DNA of 64,000 nucleotides from contig NZ_JPER01000008.1 of the NCBI RefSeq assembly GCF_000753715.1, forward strand, positions 1-64,000, read 5' to 3'. Position numbers and translations under genes: made by a program. Position 1 is the stretch's first letter. Each line of letters begins with the position of its first letter. Below are positions 1 to 8,511 of this stretch, one piece after another. Below the pieces are notes generated by a model. The model ran no database searches and was not told the origin of the DNA. It worked only from the letters and a program-made list of their open reading frames with translations. This stretch comes from Pseudidiomarina salinarum (GTDB lineage Bacteria; Pseudomonadota; Gammaproteobacteria; Enterobacterales; Alteromonadaceae).

Positions 1-4
1 AGAG

Positions 5-86
5 GTTAGATATTGTGGGCTCGGTAGAGTGTAACTGAGCATGCTCAAATTGCCTTTCTAACTCGGAACCTTCAATGCAGTAATGC
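5..86 (+). repeat. Cassette leader repeat, copy 1
   Basis: This ~80-bp segment is about 80% identical, with a few one-base gaps, to 1791-1874. It begins with GTTAGAT, which fits the integron R' box consensus GTTRRRY, so it probably marks the 5' end of a cassette whose preceding attC is cut by the window edge. It ends just upstream of the octapeptide-repeat gene. The repeat is seen directly; the cassette reading is inference. Confidence 0.7.
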
Positions 87-108
87 TAATTTATAAGGAT
101 ATTTGCAC

Positions 109-525
109 ATGAAAAATATAGGTTGGCCAAGAAATCAAAGTACTGGCCCACAAGGCGGTTTGTCTACTGGTCCAGGTGGTGGTAGGTCGACAGGTCCAGG
201 CGGTGGAATGTCTACCGGTCCTGGCGGCGGAATGTCGACAGGCCCTGGCGGTGGAATGTCTACTGGTCCAGATGGCGGTCTGTCAACAGGTCCAGGTGGC
301 GGCTTGTCTACCGGTCCAGGTGGTGGTCTATCAACCGGTCCAGGTGGTGGCTTGTCTACCGGCCCTGGCGGTGGTCTCTCGACAGGACCCGGTGGTGGCC
401 TTTCAACGGGCCCAACCCCTTATTACAGCAACATTCCGCCGTGGCATATTTTTGTCCAAGAACTTGAGCGACGAGGGATGCACAAATACGCTCAAATTAT
501 TAGACAACGTTTTCCGAACTTGTAA
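109..525 (+). CDS. Octapeptide-repeat (STGPGGGx) protein, unknown function
   Basis: This 138-aa protein starts [10 protein letters not shown], then has eleven tandem eight-residue units of consensus STGPGGG followed by L, M or R, and ends in a non-repetitive tail containing [19 protein letters not shown]. The tail is predicted helical and is probably the folded part, while the Gly/Pro/Ser/Thr repeats should be extended and flexible. I chose ATG 109 over an in-frame TTG at 103 because AAGGA at 95-99 is correctly spaced. There is no signal peptide or membrane segment. It is the first gene of an integron-like array and is followed by an attC-like site. I do not recognise a family and assign no function. 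Confidence 0.8.
   Translation: MKNIGWPRNQSTGPQGGLSTGPGGGRSTGPGGGMSTGPGGGMSTGPGGGMSTGPDGGLSTGPGGGLSTGPGGGLSTGPGGGLSTGPGGGLSTGPGGGLSTGPTPYYSNIPPWHIFVQELERRGMHKYAQIIRQRFPNL
139..414 (+). repeat. 24-bp coding tandem repeat (STGPGGGx units)
   Basis: Eleven complete 24-bp units plus a partial twelfth lie in frame inside the first gene. Units differ mostly at third codon positions (Thr as ACT, ACC, ACG or ACA; Gly as GGT or GGC), so the peptide is more conserved than the DNA. That suggests selection on the protein repeat rather than very recent slippage. One unit carries Q and one carries D in place of the fifth-position Gly. Confidence 0.95.
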
Positions 526-526
526 A

Positions 527-655
527 CCTAGCAAGGAATTTAAGAGTGATTCCCAACGCTTGGCATTTCTCACTCCATCGTTGGCTTTGTGTTTACGGCG
601 CACTTACTAGCGCTGGGTGGTAAGTTTTTTTCTCACCTTAATGCGGGGCTAGGCA
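527..655 (+). repeat. Degenerate attC-like site, Vibrio-repeat style
   Basis: Just after the first gene's stop, CCTAGCAAGG stands where an R'' box (CCTAACAAGG) would be expected, and GGGGCTAGGC ends the site where R' would be. Inside is an inverted pair CCAACG/CGTTGG and paired TTTAAG/CTTAA boxes. Layout and wording resemble the long attC sites of Vibrio integrons, but both core boxes are mutated, so recombination activity is doubtful. Confidence 0.65.
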
Positions 656-672
656 TATGAACAGGATAGCTG

Positions 673-1497
673 ATGCTTTATAAGTATTTTGGTCCGGAGC
701 GAGTAGATGTGATGCGCTCTCTAAGTATTCGCTTCTCACCTCTCTTGTCGCTCAATGATCCGTTTGAGTGTCTGCCGTTGGTCGAAGCAAGATCCGCGAA
801 AGAGATGTTGATCTCGGAGGTAATCAGGGACTTCGAGGAACTTTGGGAAAAAACCGACGAGGACGAAAAGACCGACGATAATTGGGTCCTACTCGAAAAG
901 ACTCGTGAAAATACAATAGCCAATATAGAGAACAAATTTAAGGCGAGTAATACCGGGAGCGAAGTGGTTGCCATGCTAGGTGACAACTTTGGGATTTTGT
1001 CCCTATCACGAACGGAAAAAAATATTTTGATGTGGTCTCATTATGCCGCAGAAGGTCGTGGATTTGTGATCGGACTGGATGAAAATCATCCATTTTTTCA
1101 TCAAAAAGATGCAAGGGGGCGGATTACCAAGCCCTTACCTGTCGTCTACACAACCGTACGCTCCACTGTCTCTCCTCGTGACGCACGTTTTTACGAGAAG
1201 TTTCTTTGTGAAAAGGCCTTGGAATGGGCCGATGAAGAGGAGGAGAGAGTATTCAGGTTTCTGGAAAATATAGAAACCCGTTCGATTGGAAAAGATCAGT
1301 ATGGACAGAGCATTGTTCTCACGCATTTACCTAAGGAAACCATTCAGTCTGTATTCTTAGGCTATCGCGCAGATACAGATTTGATGGATTCTGTTTTTCA
1401 GGCAATTGAACAGAACGAAATAGAGTGCGATGTATACAGAGCTAGGATATGTGATAACGAATACAGAATTGTCTTCGATCAACTGCTACGCGCCTAA
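673..1497 (+). CDS. DUF2971 family protein
   Basis: The 274-aa product begins MLYKYFGPERVDVM and has the DUF2971 hallmarks: an early FSPLLSLNDPFEC segment (about residues 22-34) and the central block ILSLSRTEKNILMWSHYA followed by GFVIGLD (about 115-140). The biochemical role of this family is not established; members are frequent among accessory and defence-associated genes. AGGA at 662-665, 7 nt before ATG 673, supports the start. It lies alone between two attC-like sites on the same strand as its neighbours, as expected for a cassette gene. Length is normal for the family and no damage is visible. Family call is fairly sure; function is open. Confidence 0.8.
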   Translation: MLYKYFGPERVDVMRSLSIRFSPLLSLNDPFECLPLVEARSAKEMLISEVIRDFEELWEKTDEDEKTDDNWVLLEKTRENTIANIENKFKASNTGSEVVAMLGDNFGILSLSRTEKNILMWSHYAAEGRGFVIGLDENHPFFHQKDARGRITKPLPVVYTTVRSTVSPRDARFYEKFLCEKALEWADEEEERVFRFLENIETRSIGKDQYGQSIVLTHLPKETIQSVFLGYRADTDLMDSVFQAIEQNEIECDVYRARICDNEYRIVFDQLLRA

Positions 1498-1577
1498 TAG
1501 TGCTGGGTATTGCCACGAATACTGCATTGCGGCTGCCTCTCCATTTCGCAACCGCGAGTGCTGAATTTAGACGCTAA
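1492..1577 (+). repeat. Degenerate attC-like site after the DUF2971 gene
   Basis: It starts CGCCTAATAG over the gene's stop codon (compare CGCCTAACAG) and ends GACGCTAATGT (compare GGCGTTATGT). GCATTGCGG and CCGCGAGTGC inside form an imperfect inverted repeat. Two core-box substitutions make it a probably inactive site. A second, weaker candidate of the same general form lies at about 1665-1775. Confidence 0.5.
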
Positions 1578-1600
1578 TGTCAGCTTCTGGCACAAAGCGG
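1560..1600 (+). repeat. Dispersed ~40-bp repeat, copy A
   Basis: The segment running from GCTGAATTTAG through CTTCTGGCACAAAGCGG matches 9323-9362 with a few substitutions and indels. Both copies follow a cassette gene and include the 3' end of a degenerate attC-like site. It could be an attC end plus a small dispersed element. Confidence 0.55.
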
Positions 1601-1790
1601 CTAGTCCGCTGTGAGCGAACAGCGGACCTTCTGCCCTTTGCCTGCTCCAACTAATGATTAGCCGTCCTGTTATTAGTAAGTGTGGGTGTCGCCAGCGATG
1701 CACGGCACTTTCACTTCGGCAATATTGCGCGTTTTGTTGTTGTGTTGTGTATTTAAGTCGTTTAATGTCAATTACATAATAAAAAATAAA

Positions 1791-1874
1791 GGTAGGATAT
1801 TGTGTCCTCGGTAGATTGTAAGTGAGTGTGCTCAAATTGCCTTTGCTAATTGGGAACCTTTCAAGTCAGGAATG
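1791..1874 (+). repeat. Cassette leader repeat, copy 2
   Basis: Diverged direct copy of 5-86, beginning GGTAGGATATTGTG where copy 1 has GTTAGATATTGTG. The stretch GTGCTCAAATTGCCTTT is the best conserved part. Here the repeat runs into the start of the following reading frame, whereas in copy 1 the coding start lies 23 nt beyond the repeat end. Confidence 0.7.
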
Positions 1875-2473
1875 CCTGCCTGATCAGTAAGTTAAAAACC
1901 GAAAGCTATAAACTGGACGAGTTTCTAAATGCGCACGCGCAATATACAACTGTTAGACATCATGATGGAGGAATTTTGGAATCGAAAAATATTAAAAATT
2001 TAATAGACTTATTTAAAAGCAATGCAATCAAAGAACGCTCGTCAAGTGAATACCTTTATAGAGGATGCTGGTTAAAGGAAGATTCTTTTCCTGGAGGGCT
2101 TTGGTTTATGCCAACTCTTGATGGTGCAGCCGGATATGTCGCGATGCATGCGCAGCAGTGTAGATCTGAGGGAAAAATCCCATATATTTTTGCATGCGGC
2201 CTAAATAAGGATATGAAATTTTACGAGCTTCAAGAATCTCATCTTACTGCATTTTCCAAAGTTTACGGTAGAAATTGGACTCATGAGGAGATAGCTATAG
2301 ATATTCCTCGTGCTTTTGCCGAAATTGGAGACGAAAGCGTTAATGGCTTCTATCGCCCTCAAACAGATGAGTACTTTGTGTGTAAGCCTAACAATCATTT
2401 GAGTTTAATTAAAAAGTTAAAAAATATTGAAGCTCTAAAAGAAGCATCAAGAGTAAAAGGTCGTTCAGTCTAA
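1850..2473 (+). CDS. Unknown cassette protein, possible ADP-ribosyltransferase-like
   Basis: A ~200-aa protein with no ATG near its start: the frame opens at 1847 after TAA, with TTG at 1850 and CTG at 1880 as the first candidates. AGGA at 1868-1871 would suit a start near 1880, so the true N-terminus is uncertain. No family is recognised. The string LYRGCW followed by LWFMPTLDGAAGYVAMHA has the look of an R-G plus substrate-loop pattern seen in some ADP-ribosyltransferase folds, and a later TDEYF could supply an acidic residue; this is speculation only. The stop codon lies inside the R'' box of the next attC, a classic cassette layout. Confidence 0.6.
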   Translation: MGTFQVRNACLISKLKTESYKLDEFLNAHAQYTTVRHHDGGILESKNIKNLIDLFKSNAIKERSSSEYLYRGCWLKEDSFPGGLWFMPTLDGAAGYVAMHAQQCRSEGKIPYIFACGLNKDMKFYELQESHLTAFSKVYGRNWTHEEIAIDIPRAFAEIGDESVNGFYRPQTDEYFVCKPNNHLSLIKKLKNIEALKEASRVKGRSV

Positions 2474-2582
2474 CAATCAAATTAAGTCACGCGCTTCGTT
2501 CGCTGGGACACAAACATGGCGGCTGTGTCACTTCGTTCCTGTTATAGCCGCCATGTTTGCGCCCCTTATTTGGGTGTTAGCT
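2468..2582 (+). repeat. attC recombination site (integron)
   Basis: Outer boxes are GTCTAAC at 2468-2474 and GTTAGCT at 2576-2582. Inner boxes CAAATTAAG and CTTATTTG pair except for one extra A, as expected for extrahelical bases of attC. The stem AAACATGGCGGCT/AGCCGCCATGTTT is a perfect 13-bp inverted repeat. This is the clearest cassette junction in the array; recombination would cut within GTTAGCT. Confidence 0.88.
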
Positions 2583-2610
2583 AGCTAAAGTCATAAGTAG
2601 GATTTTTCTT

Positions 2611-5600
2611 TTGGTCACATCCTCTAAAATTAAACCATCACAACTAACTCGCGTTGGGTACACGTACCAAGACCTTATGTGTATTCGTACACTGATAAAT
2701 TGGTTTCACGAACCAGAGAAGTATCAATGGATGAGCATAGAGGGTAATCAAGGGCTTGGGCATGTAAAGAGCCTTGATGATGTTATTTGCTTTACAGCCA
2801 GTGGAGAATATGAGCTCTACCAAGTCAAATTCACAATTGATTCTGAACGTGAAGATTTGCGTTTGGATTTTGACTGGCTACTCAAGAAGAAGGGCAATGG
2901 CACATCTCTTATAGAAAAATGGTCAGCCGACATCGAGAAGTTTGGTGCTTCCAGTACAATATCCATTGCCAAGCTTATTACAAACAGAATACCTGACCAG
3001 ATTATTTCAAATTGTCTAAAAGAACACAAAATAGATTACTCCCTCATACCCGATGATATTAAGTCCAAAATATCTGGCCAGCTAGGAACAGAACAAAAGG
3101 CCAGGAATTTTTTCGCAACGCTAATTTTTGAACACAGCCAAAAGGCAATTGACGACTTAGAACTTAAACTACATGACTCGCTTGTACCAGACCATGCTAG
3201 CAATGAAAGCTGGCTCCAATTATTGAAAGCTATTGAGCGCTGGGCTACGAGAAAAAACAAACCATCACCAGATGGCAAAATTTATCTTACACATATAAAC
3301 GAAATCTTATCTCTGGGAACTAGAAAAACAATTTCCCAGTTTTTTGAAATTCCAGGGGGGTATACACCTCCCACAGACGATTTTCATAGCGAAATATTGA
3401 ATAGAACAGCCCAGCCAGGTAGTTCAGTTATCTCAGGCCTACCGGGCATGGGGAAGAGCACATATTTGTCATTCTTAACTGATGAACTAATTGAGAAGAA
3501 GACACCTGTAATTAGGCACCACTACTATTTATCACCCCAATTTATAGGGGACAGAATTGCTTTTAATAATGCAGCTCAGTCTTTACAAAGCCAGATCAAA
3601 ACTCTTTACCCCAACGACTTCGATAGCGATAAATTTGACCCCCAGCAGCTAGAAACCTGGATAAGTAAGGCGGCAGATAACGCTGCGGAAGACAACAAAA
3701 CTCTAGTTATCATTATTGATGGGTTAGATCATGTTTATCGTGAAAGATCGGATATAAGCCAACTCGAACACCTAGTTAATCGGATTATCCCCTTCAAAGA
3801 TAAGATTTGTTTGCTATTTGGAACGCAGCCGATAAGCGACGCGCATCTTCCCAATTCACTGTTACGATCAGCACCTAGGGATAAATCTTGGTTAGACATC
3901 CCCTCCATGGGGCTTGAAGCCATAAAGTCAAGAATTGAGTTTCTAGTGTCTAGCGAAGAACTTAATGTAATTGGTGATGATGCACATCAACGTAGTGAAA
4001 TTGTAGAAATATCACAAGCGTTGTTGGACATTTCTCATGGTTACCCTCTCCATATTCTTTATTCCCTGAACAGTTTTCAGCTAACAAAGGACAAAATAAA
4101 TAGATATGATGTGGAGAAGCTTCCGACCTGCCCAGACGGAGACATACACGCGTATTACGAGAACTTATGGGTGCAGCTTTCTGAGAGCGCAAAAGAAATC
4201 CTTCTTCTTATAGCGAATGCCGATTTTTCTTGGCCAGACAAAACCCACTTGGGCTACTGCTTCCACGACAGCCTTATTTTTCAAAATAGCTTTTCTGAAA
4301 TTCAACACCTCGTAGAGCAGAGATTAAGTGGCATAATACCTTTTCATAGCAGTCTATTCGTGTATTTAAAGCGGAAAGATATTTTCGATCAATCAAGAGA
4401 AAGGTTGAATAGAATCTCCCAAACCTGGATCAACACACATGCGCCTAAGTATTGGAAGTGGGGCTGGGAGTGGATTATTGAAGCCAATCTAGGGAATGCA
4501 GCTCCGTTATTACAAGGAACCACTAGAGACTGGCTGGTACAATCGCTTTGTAAGGGCTACCCCTTAGAGCACATCGAGCACATTTTTAACATCGGTGAAC
4601 GCATCGCATTTGAAAGCAGTCTATATCCAGAACTATTAAGATTACGAATATTAAAAATGAGACTGCTGAATGGACCGCAGTTTCAGATTCAGGACTTCAG
4701 TGATTTTCTCGATTGCTCACTTAGTATTACGCAAGACAATTTTGGGCTTCTTTGGCGAGCTGACAACCTAAGAATTATTTCAGACAATGAAATCGCAATT
4801 GTAGCCAAACATTTCCAAGACAAAAACGAAAGGGTCGTAGATGCCTGCGCCAAGGAAATCTATCGAAGAATTCGTTTTTATGCCCGCCAGGAAGACACAA
4901 ATCATTACCAGACCCTAAACACCCTAGTCGATGATTATCTTCATACGCTGACTAGCTATAATAATCCTGATTTAGACCGCATAAACGATTTCTATGGAAG
5001 ACTGAATGATAAGGCTTCTTCCTTCCGAAAAATTGTTGAACTACTTGTTCAAAATGGACATAGGCACTTGCTCCTTGATTTATCCCGCTTTGAAATCCCA
5101 GAAGATATTGCTCCGACCATCTACGATGAAATAGTTTTGGCGGCAAGTATCGAAGGCGTCAAACTCGAAGCCACTAACCCTAAAGTTAGAGATGCTAAGT
5201 CCAGCATATATCTGCTTTATCAACTTTTAGCTGGAAACGAACCTCAAATAGGCGAACTTGGCGAAGTTGAATGCCCTGTTGAGTACGAAGACACCCGTCA
5301 TCTTCCGCTTTATGAATACTTTTTTAGCACACTCGTATCGAACTTCAATAATTGCCCAAATATTGAAACTCCGAAATTCACCAATCCAAGTAATCTTCAG
5401 GAATTTCTCGAAAACGCATGGTTAACCTTCCGTTTTGCATCATTGAATACTGCTACAACACTAAGGCAAGGCAAAGATTTCAAGGTATCTGATTTGTTTG
5501 ATTCTTTTGCCATTCTAGAACGCCCAGATAATTTTTTAATGGGACATCAAATCACCGCAGTCCTATTCAGCATTAGAAAGGCGTTAGCCAAAATCTCGAT

Positions 5601-8343
5601 TCATCTAAATATCTTATGCAACTCTCTTGATGAATTCGGAAACCTTAATCAAGATCAGCTAGACGCCCTGTCCAAAAGCATTTGGTGGGACTCTCGCGTA
5701 TTTTTTGATGTTGCCACTCAAAACTCAATCTTCAATTTCCCTAAAGAAGCTGCATCTTTAGAATTTTCCAAATTGTTTGATGCCGAGATGCTCCGTAGAG
5801 ATGATACTGCAACCTTGGCAAATGACAGTCTTGATCTGGCAAAGTTGGCAGTCAACCTTGGCCTTTACGATGAAGCCGAGAAATTTCTAGAGCGTACCGC
5901 GCTCAATACAGTCGGTTATGGCCATAGAAAAGACATTACTTTACATGAGGTATTTGAAGCGATACAGGAATGCTCTGATTCAAACTGTCACCAAGTTTCT
6001 GATTGGCTAAAACGAGTAACAACTTTCACAACTGATGTCTTTGATTTATCAGAGCGAGAAATTCGACATATTCCTGGATGGTTCACTAAATTATTGGCAA
6101 AGCACAACCCAGAACGCCTTGTAGACGAATTTGATTATCATCTATCAGAAGAAAATTGGCATAGAACACACCTTATACTTGAAAGTTTCGTAAAGTCATC
6201 TCCACTTTCTACGCAGCCAGAGCATTCATTTTTAAGGTGCATGACAACATTTGATGCAATGACAGCATTAGATGAAAGAAGCAAAGATAATGATATTCTG
6301 AGAGGTATTTACGAAGACCAGTGCCACGTTATTGGAGGCATGCCTCCACCGCCAAGAGAACGGTCTTCCACTAACGAAGATGTCAACACAGAATGTCCTG
6401 AAGCATCCACTATACACCCCACCAACCTTACTGATTTTACGGCAGCCTTACATTCAGTTTCATATCAGATTCGTGAAAAGTTCATTTCGGACTGGATTGA
6501 CTATTGGGTTGATCAAGGCCAAGCGAGTTCCATCCTCACTACATTCAGCGACCACTATGACCAAAGCAAATCAGATTACGAACTGAATAGGTGCTTACAT
6601 CATATTTTTTTGCTAAGCAAAAAAACCGAGGGGAAGAGCGCAGCTTATAGGTGGGCTGTCAGGAATATCAAACTAAACAATTGCTGGAACCCTTATTTTT
6701 CTTCTGGATCAGAAGAGGCATTAAGGGAGTATGGCAATACTTACAGCATGCATTGGGAAAACCTCCTTCGCGATACGATGGCACCAGGCTCTTCCAGCCT
6801 GCAGAGGGATGAGAATATAGTCGTTCCCTCTACTCAGCTTGTTACTTATTTGGTCGCAGCAGGGCAGATTGCTCTAGCGGGCGAAATTACTGAAACTATG
6901 GTATCTAGCCTTGAAGGTGATATAGCGCACCTTCCTTTGACCAAACAGTATTGGTATGACGACCCTGTATCAATCCAGAATATTCCATTCCATCTAACTC
7001 TATTGCACTTCAAGTGGCCCGATAGATACGCCCGACTCCTAACAGCCAAGCAAATAGCAGCCCTCTTGCAAGATGACTCAAATATCGAATTTCGCGCCTT
7101 ATATTTAAATTATTTGAGTCAGCAACCCTACGAGGCTGATATCGTAGATTTTTTATCTGTATTGTTGCTAGTCGAAACTCCCCCCTTTACCGAAAAAGAG
7201 GTTACAGAAGCAATTCAATACCCTTCAACTATTTCCGATGCACTATTAACGTCATTAGATTTGATGGGTGAGGACCGAGATGACTTCTCAAGTCTCTATT
7301 CCATTTTTTCCGATAACGTAACTCCAAATAAAGCCAAGTATGACAAGTTTGCCAACGGCGTTCCCTTGAGATTTATGGCTATTATTCAAGAGCTTGAACA
7401 GGAGCACAATGTACCGCTTGAGAAGCAATTCCTACTTGAATGGGAGAAAGTATGGAAAAGAAGGCCATGCTACATGTTCGATCCATATGATTTTTGCGGC
7501 GATCAGTTTTACCGTCAAGATAGAATCCAAATAAGCTTCTCATGGCGTGCAGAGACCTCCATAGTGTCAGCATTCCTTCGTACATTGGCCTATGCTATGC
7601 ACAAGCACTCCATCCCTTCCGAGGTTTGCTATTCATATGCACAAGAGGCACTACCATTTGGCTCTATCGCTGTAAATCTATCTCCTTCCGAACCACCTTA
7701 CAACTGGCCCGTATTTGGCAATTTGAGCAAAGATGATTCCATGCCCGGACAGAGTGAACTTGAGCGATATTTAGCAGATTTTGCCGCTTCTCCTAATGAA
7801 ATATTGCTTCATGCCAACGGCCCCATCCTAAGAAGCCACTCTGGTGTATGTCTTGATCTAAAGGTCATTCTGATCGCTCTTCAAAGTCCTGAAATTGACG
7901 ACCCTAAGTTAATGTTTGATTCAATAGATCATGCGCGGAATTCTGAGCAAGGCATATTTCCTTTAGCAAAATGGACCTGGCCTTCCTCCTTTGGTAGGTG
8001 GGAAACTGATTGGCTATCAAGAGGCTATTTTCGACCTACCTATTTCGTAGGAGACTCACCAATCAACACAGTAAACCAAAGCGAATCTTGCGTAGAGTAT
8101 TTCGGCGGCAGCATAAGTAATGGTGCTTGGAGATACTGGGTAAACCAATGGTATCCAGTCCACTACGGAGGTGTAGGCAACTCTTTCGGAACGTATTTTA
8201 CAGTTTCCAAAGAATTTTTTGAAAAGTTCAAGGCACACACTGGTGGCAACTACTACCTCATTGCCGAGATGACTTGTGTTGACGGGCGTGATTTTGCTCA
8301 CACTTCGGAGCCAATTAAAACGTTTGCTATTTCGCCAGTCTAG
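2611..8343 (+). CDS. Cap4-like nuclease / STAND NTPase, Avs-like defence protein
   Basis: This 1910-aa protein has three parts. Residues ~15-210 look like a DUF4297/Cap4 dsDNA nuclease, with IEGNQG near 45, acidic SLDDV (D56-D57) and YQVK (Q71-K73) forming a PD-(D/E)xK-type site. A STAND-type NTPase follows, with Walker A GLPGMGKS at 276-283 and Walker B LVIIIDGLDH near 365-373. The remaining ~1400 residues are helical and repeat-like without a motif I can name, as in Avs sensors that bind phage terminase or portal. That architecture predicts an intracellular phage sensor that degrades DNA on activation; this is inferred from family knowledge. Start is TTG 2611 with AGGA at 2599-2602. Flanking attC sites make it a ~5.9-kb cassette, unusually large. 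Confidence 0.82.
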   Translation: MVTSSKIKPSQLTRVGYTYQDLMCIRTLINWFHEPEKYQWMSIEGNQGLGHVKSLDDVICFTASGEYELYQVKFTIDSEREDLRLDFDWLLKKKGNGTSLIEKWSADIEKFGASSTISIAKLITNRIPDQIISNCLKEHKIDYSLIPDDIKSKISGQLGTEQKARNFFATLIFEHSQKAIDDLELKLHDSLVPDHASNESWLQLLKAIERWATRKNKPSPDGKIYLTHINEILSLGTRKTISQFFEIPGGYTPPTDDFHSEILNRTAQPGSSVISGLPGMGKSTYLSFLTDELIEKKTPVIRHHYYLSPQFIGDRIAFNNAAQSLQSQIKTLYPNDFDSDKFDPQQLETWISKAADNAAEDNKTLVIIIDGLDHVYRERSDISQLEHLVNRIIPFKDKICLLFGTQPISDAHLPNSLLRSAPRDKSWLDIPSMGLEAIKSRIEFLVSSEELNVIGDDAHQRSEIVEISQALLDISHGYPLHILYSLNSFQLTKDKINRYDVEKLPTCPDGDIHAYYENLWVQLSESAKEILLLIANADFSWPDKTHLGYCFHDSLIFQNSFSEIQHLVEQRLSGIIPFHSSLFVYLKRKDIFDQSRERLNRISQTWINTHAPKYWKWGWEWIIEANLGNAAPLLQGTTRDWLVQSLCKGYPLEHIEHIFNIGERIAFESSLYPELLRLRILKMRLLNGPQFQIQDFSDFLDCSLSITQDNFGLLWRADNLRIISDNEIAIVAKHFQDKNERVVDACAKEIYRRIRFYARQEDTNHYQTLNTLVDDYLHTLTSYNNPDLDRINDFYGRLNDKASSFRKIVELLVQNGHRHLLLDLSRFEIPEDIAPTIYDEIVLAASIEGVKLEATNPKVRDAKSSIYLLYQLLAGNEPQIGELGEVECPVEYEDTRHLPLYEYFFSTLVSNFNNCPNIETPKFTNPSNLQEFLENAWLTFRFASLNTATTLRQGKDFKVSDLFDSFAILERPDNFLMGHQITAVLFSIRKALAKISIHLNILCNSLDEFGNLNQDQLDALSKSIWWDSRVFFDVATQNSIFNFPKEAASLEFSKLFDAEMLRRDDTATLANDSLDLAKLAVNLGLYDEAEKFLERTALNTVGYGHRKDITLHEVFEAIQECSDSNCHQVSDWLKRVTTFTTDVFDLSEREIRHIPGWFTKLLAKHNPERLVDEFDYHLSEENWHRTHLILESFVKSSPLSTQPEHSFLRCMTTFDAMTALDERSKDNDILRGIYEDQCHVIGGMPPPPRERSSTNEDVNTECPEASTIHPTNLTDFTAALHSVSYQIREKFISDWIDYWVDQGQASSILTTFSDHYDQSKSDYELNRCLHHIFLLSKKTEGKSAAYRWAVRNIKLNNCWNPYFSSGSEEALREYGNTYSMHWENLLRDTMAPGSSSLQRDENIVVPSTQLVTYLVAAGQIALAGEITETMVSSLEGDIAHLPLTKQYWYDDPVSIQNIPFHLTLLHFKWPDRYARLLTAKQIAALLQDDSNIEFRALYLNYLSQQPYEADIVDFLSVLLLVETPPFTEKEVTEAIQYPSTISDALLTSLDLMGEDRDDFSSLYSIFSDNVTPNKAKYDKFANGVPLRFMAIIQELEQEHNVPLEKQFLLEWEKVWKRRPCYMFDPYDFCGDQFYRQDRIQISFSWRAETSIVSAFLRTLAYAMHKHSIPSEVCYSYAQEALPFGSIAVNLSPSEPPYNWPVFGNLSKDDSMPGQSELERYLADFAASPNEILLHANGPILRSHSGVCLDLKVILIALQSPEIDDPKLMFDSIDHARNSEQGIFPLAKWTWPSSFGRWETDWLSRGYFRPTYFVGDSPINTVNQSESCVEYFGGSISNGAWRYWVNQWYPVHYGGVGNSFGTYFTVSKEFFEKFKAHTGGNYYLIAEMTCVDGRDFAHTSEPIKTFAISPV

Positions 8344-8410
8344 TTTTACGAAAGTAATTAATATAGTTTATTCGTTAAGGTTGATGATTAATATTTGTTG
8401 AGCTAGATGC

Positions 8411-8497
8411 TGGCGCTAACAAAGCCAAGCTCGGCGAAAGCTTTTCCGTTGCGGCTTCGCCTCCACTTCAAAGCTGCGCGTGTTGGCGGCGTTATGT
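8411..8497 (+). repeat. attC recombination site (integron)
   Basis: It opens with GGCGCTAACAAAGCC and closes with GGCGTTATGT, giving textbook R'' and R' boxes (R' GTTATGT at 8491-8497). Internal GGCGAAAG and GCTTCGCC segments supply the imperfect stem. It separates the giant STAND gene from the next small gene. Confidence 0.88.
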
Positions 8498-8511
8498 GAG
8501 TAAGTGTAAAA

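Noticed and set aside
139..414. CRISPR-like array
   Set aside because: The 24-bp units are contiguous without spacers and are in-frame coding repeats.
176..610. Second reading frame through the repeat gene
   Set aside because: It is open only because the G/C-rich repeats lack stops in that frame; it has no ribosome site and its composition follows the true frame.
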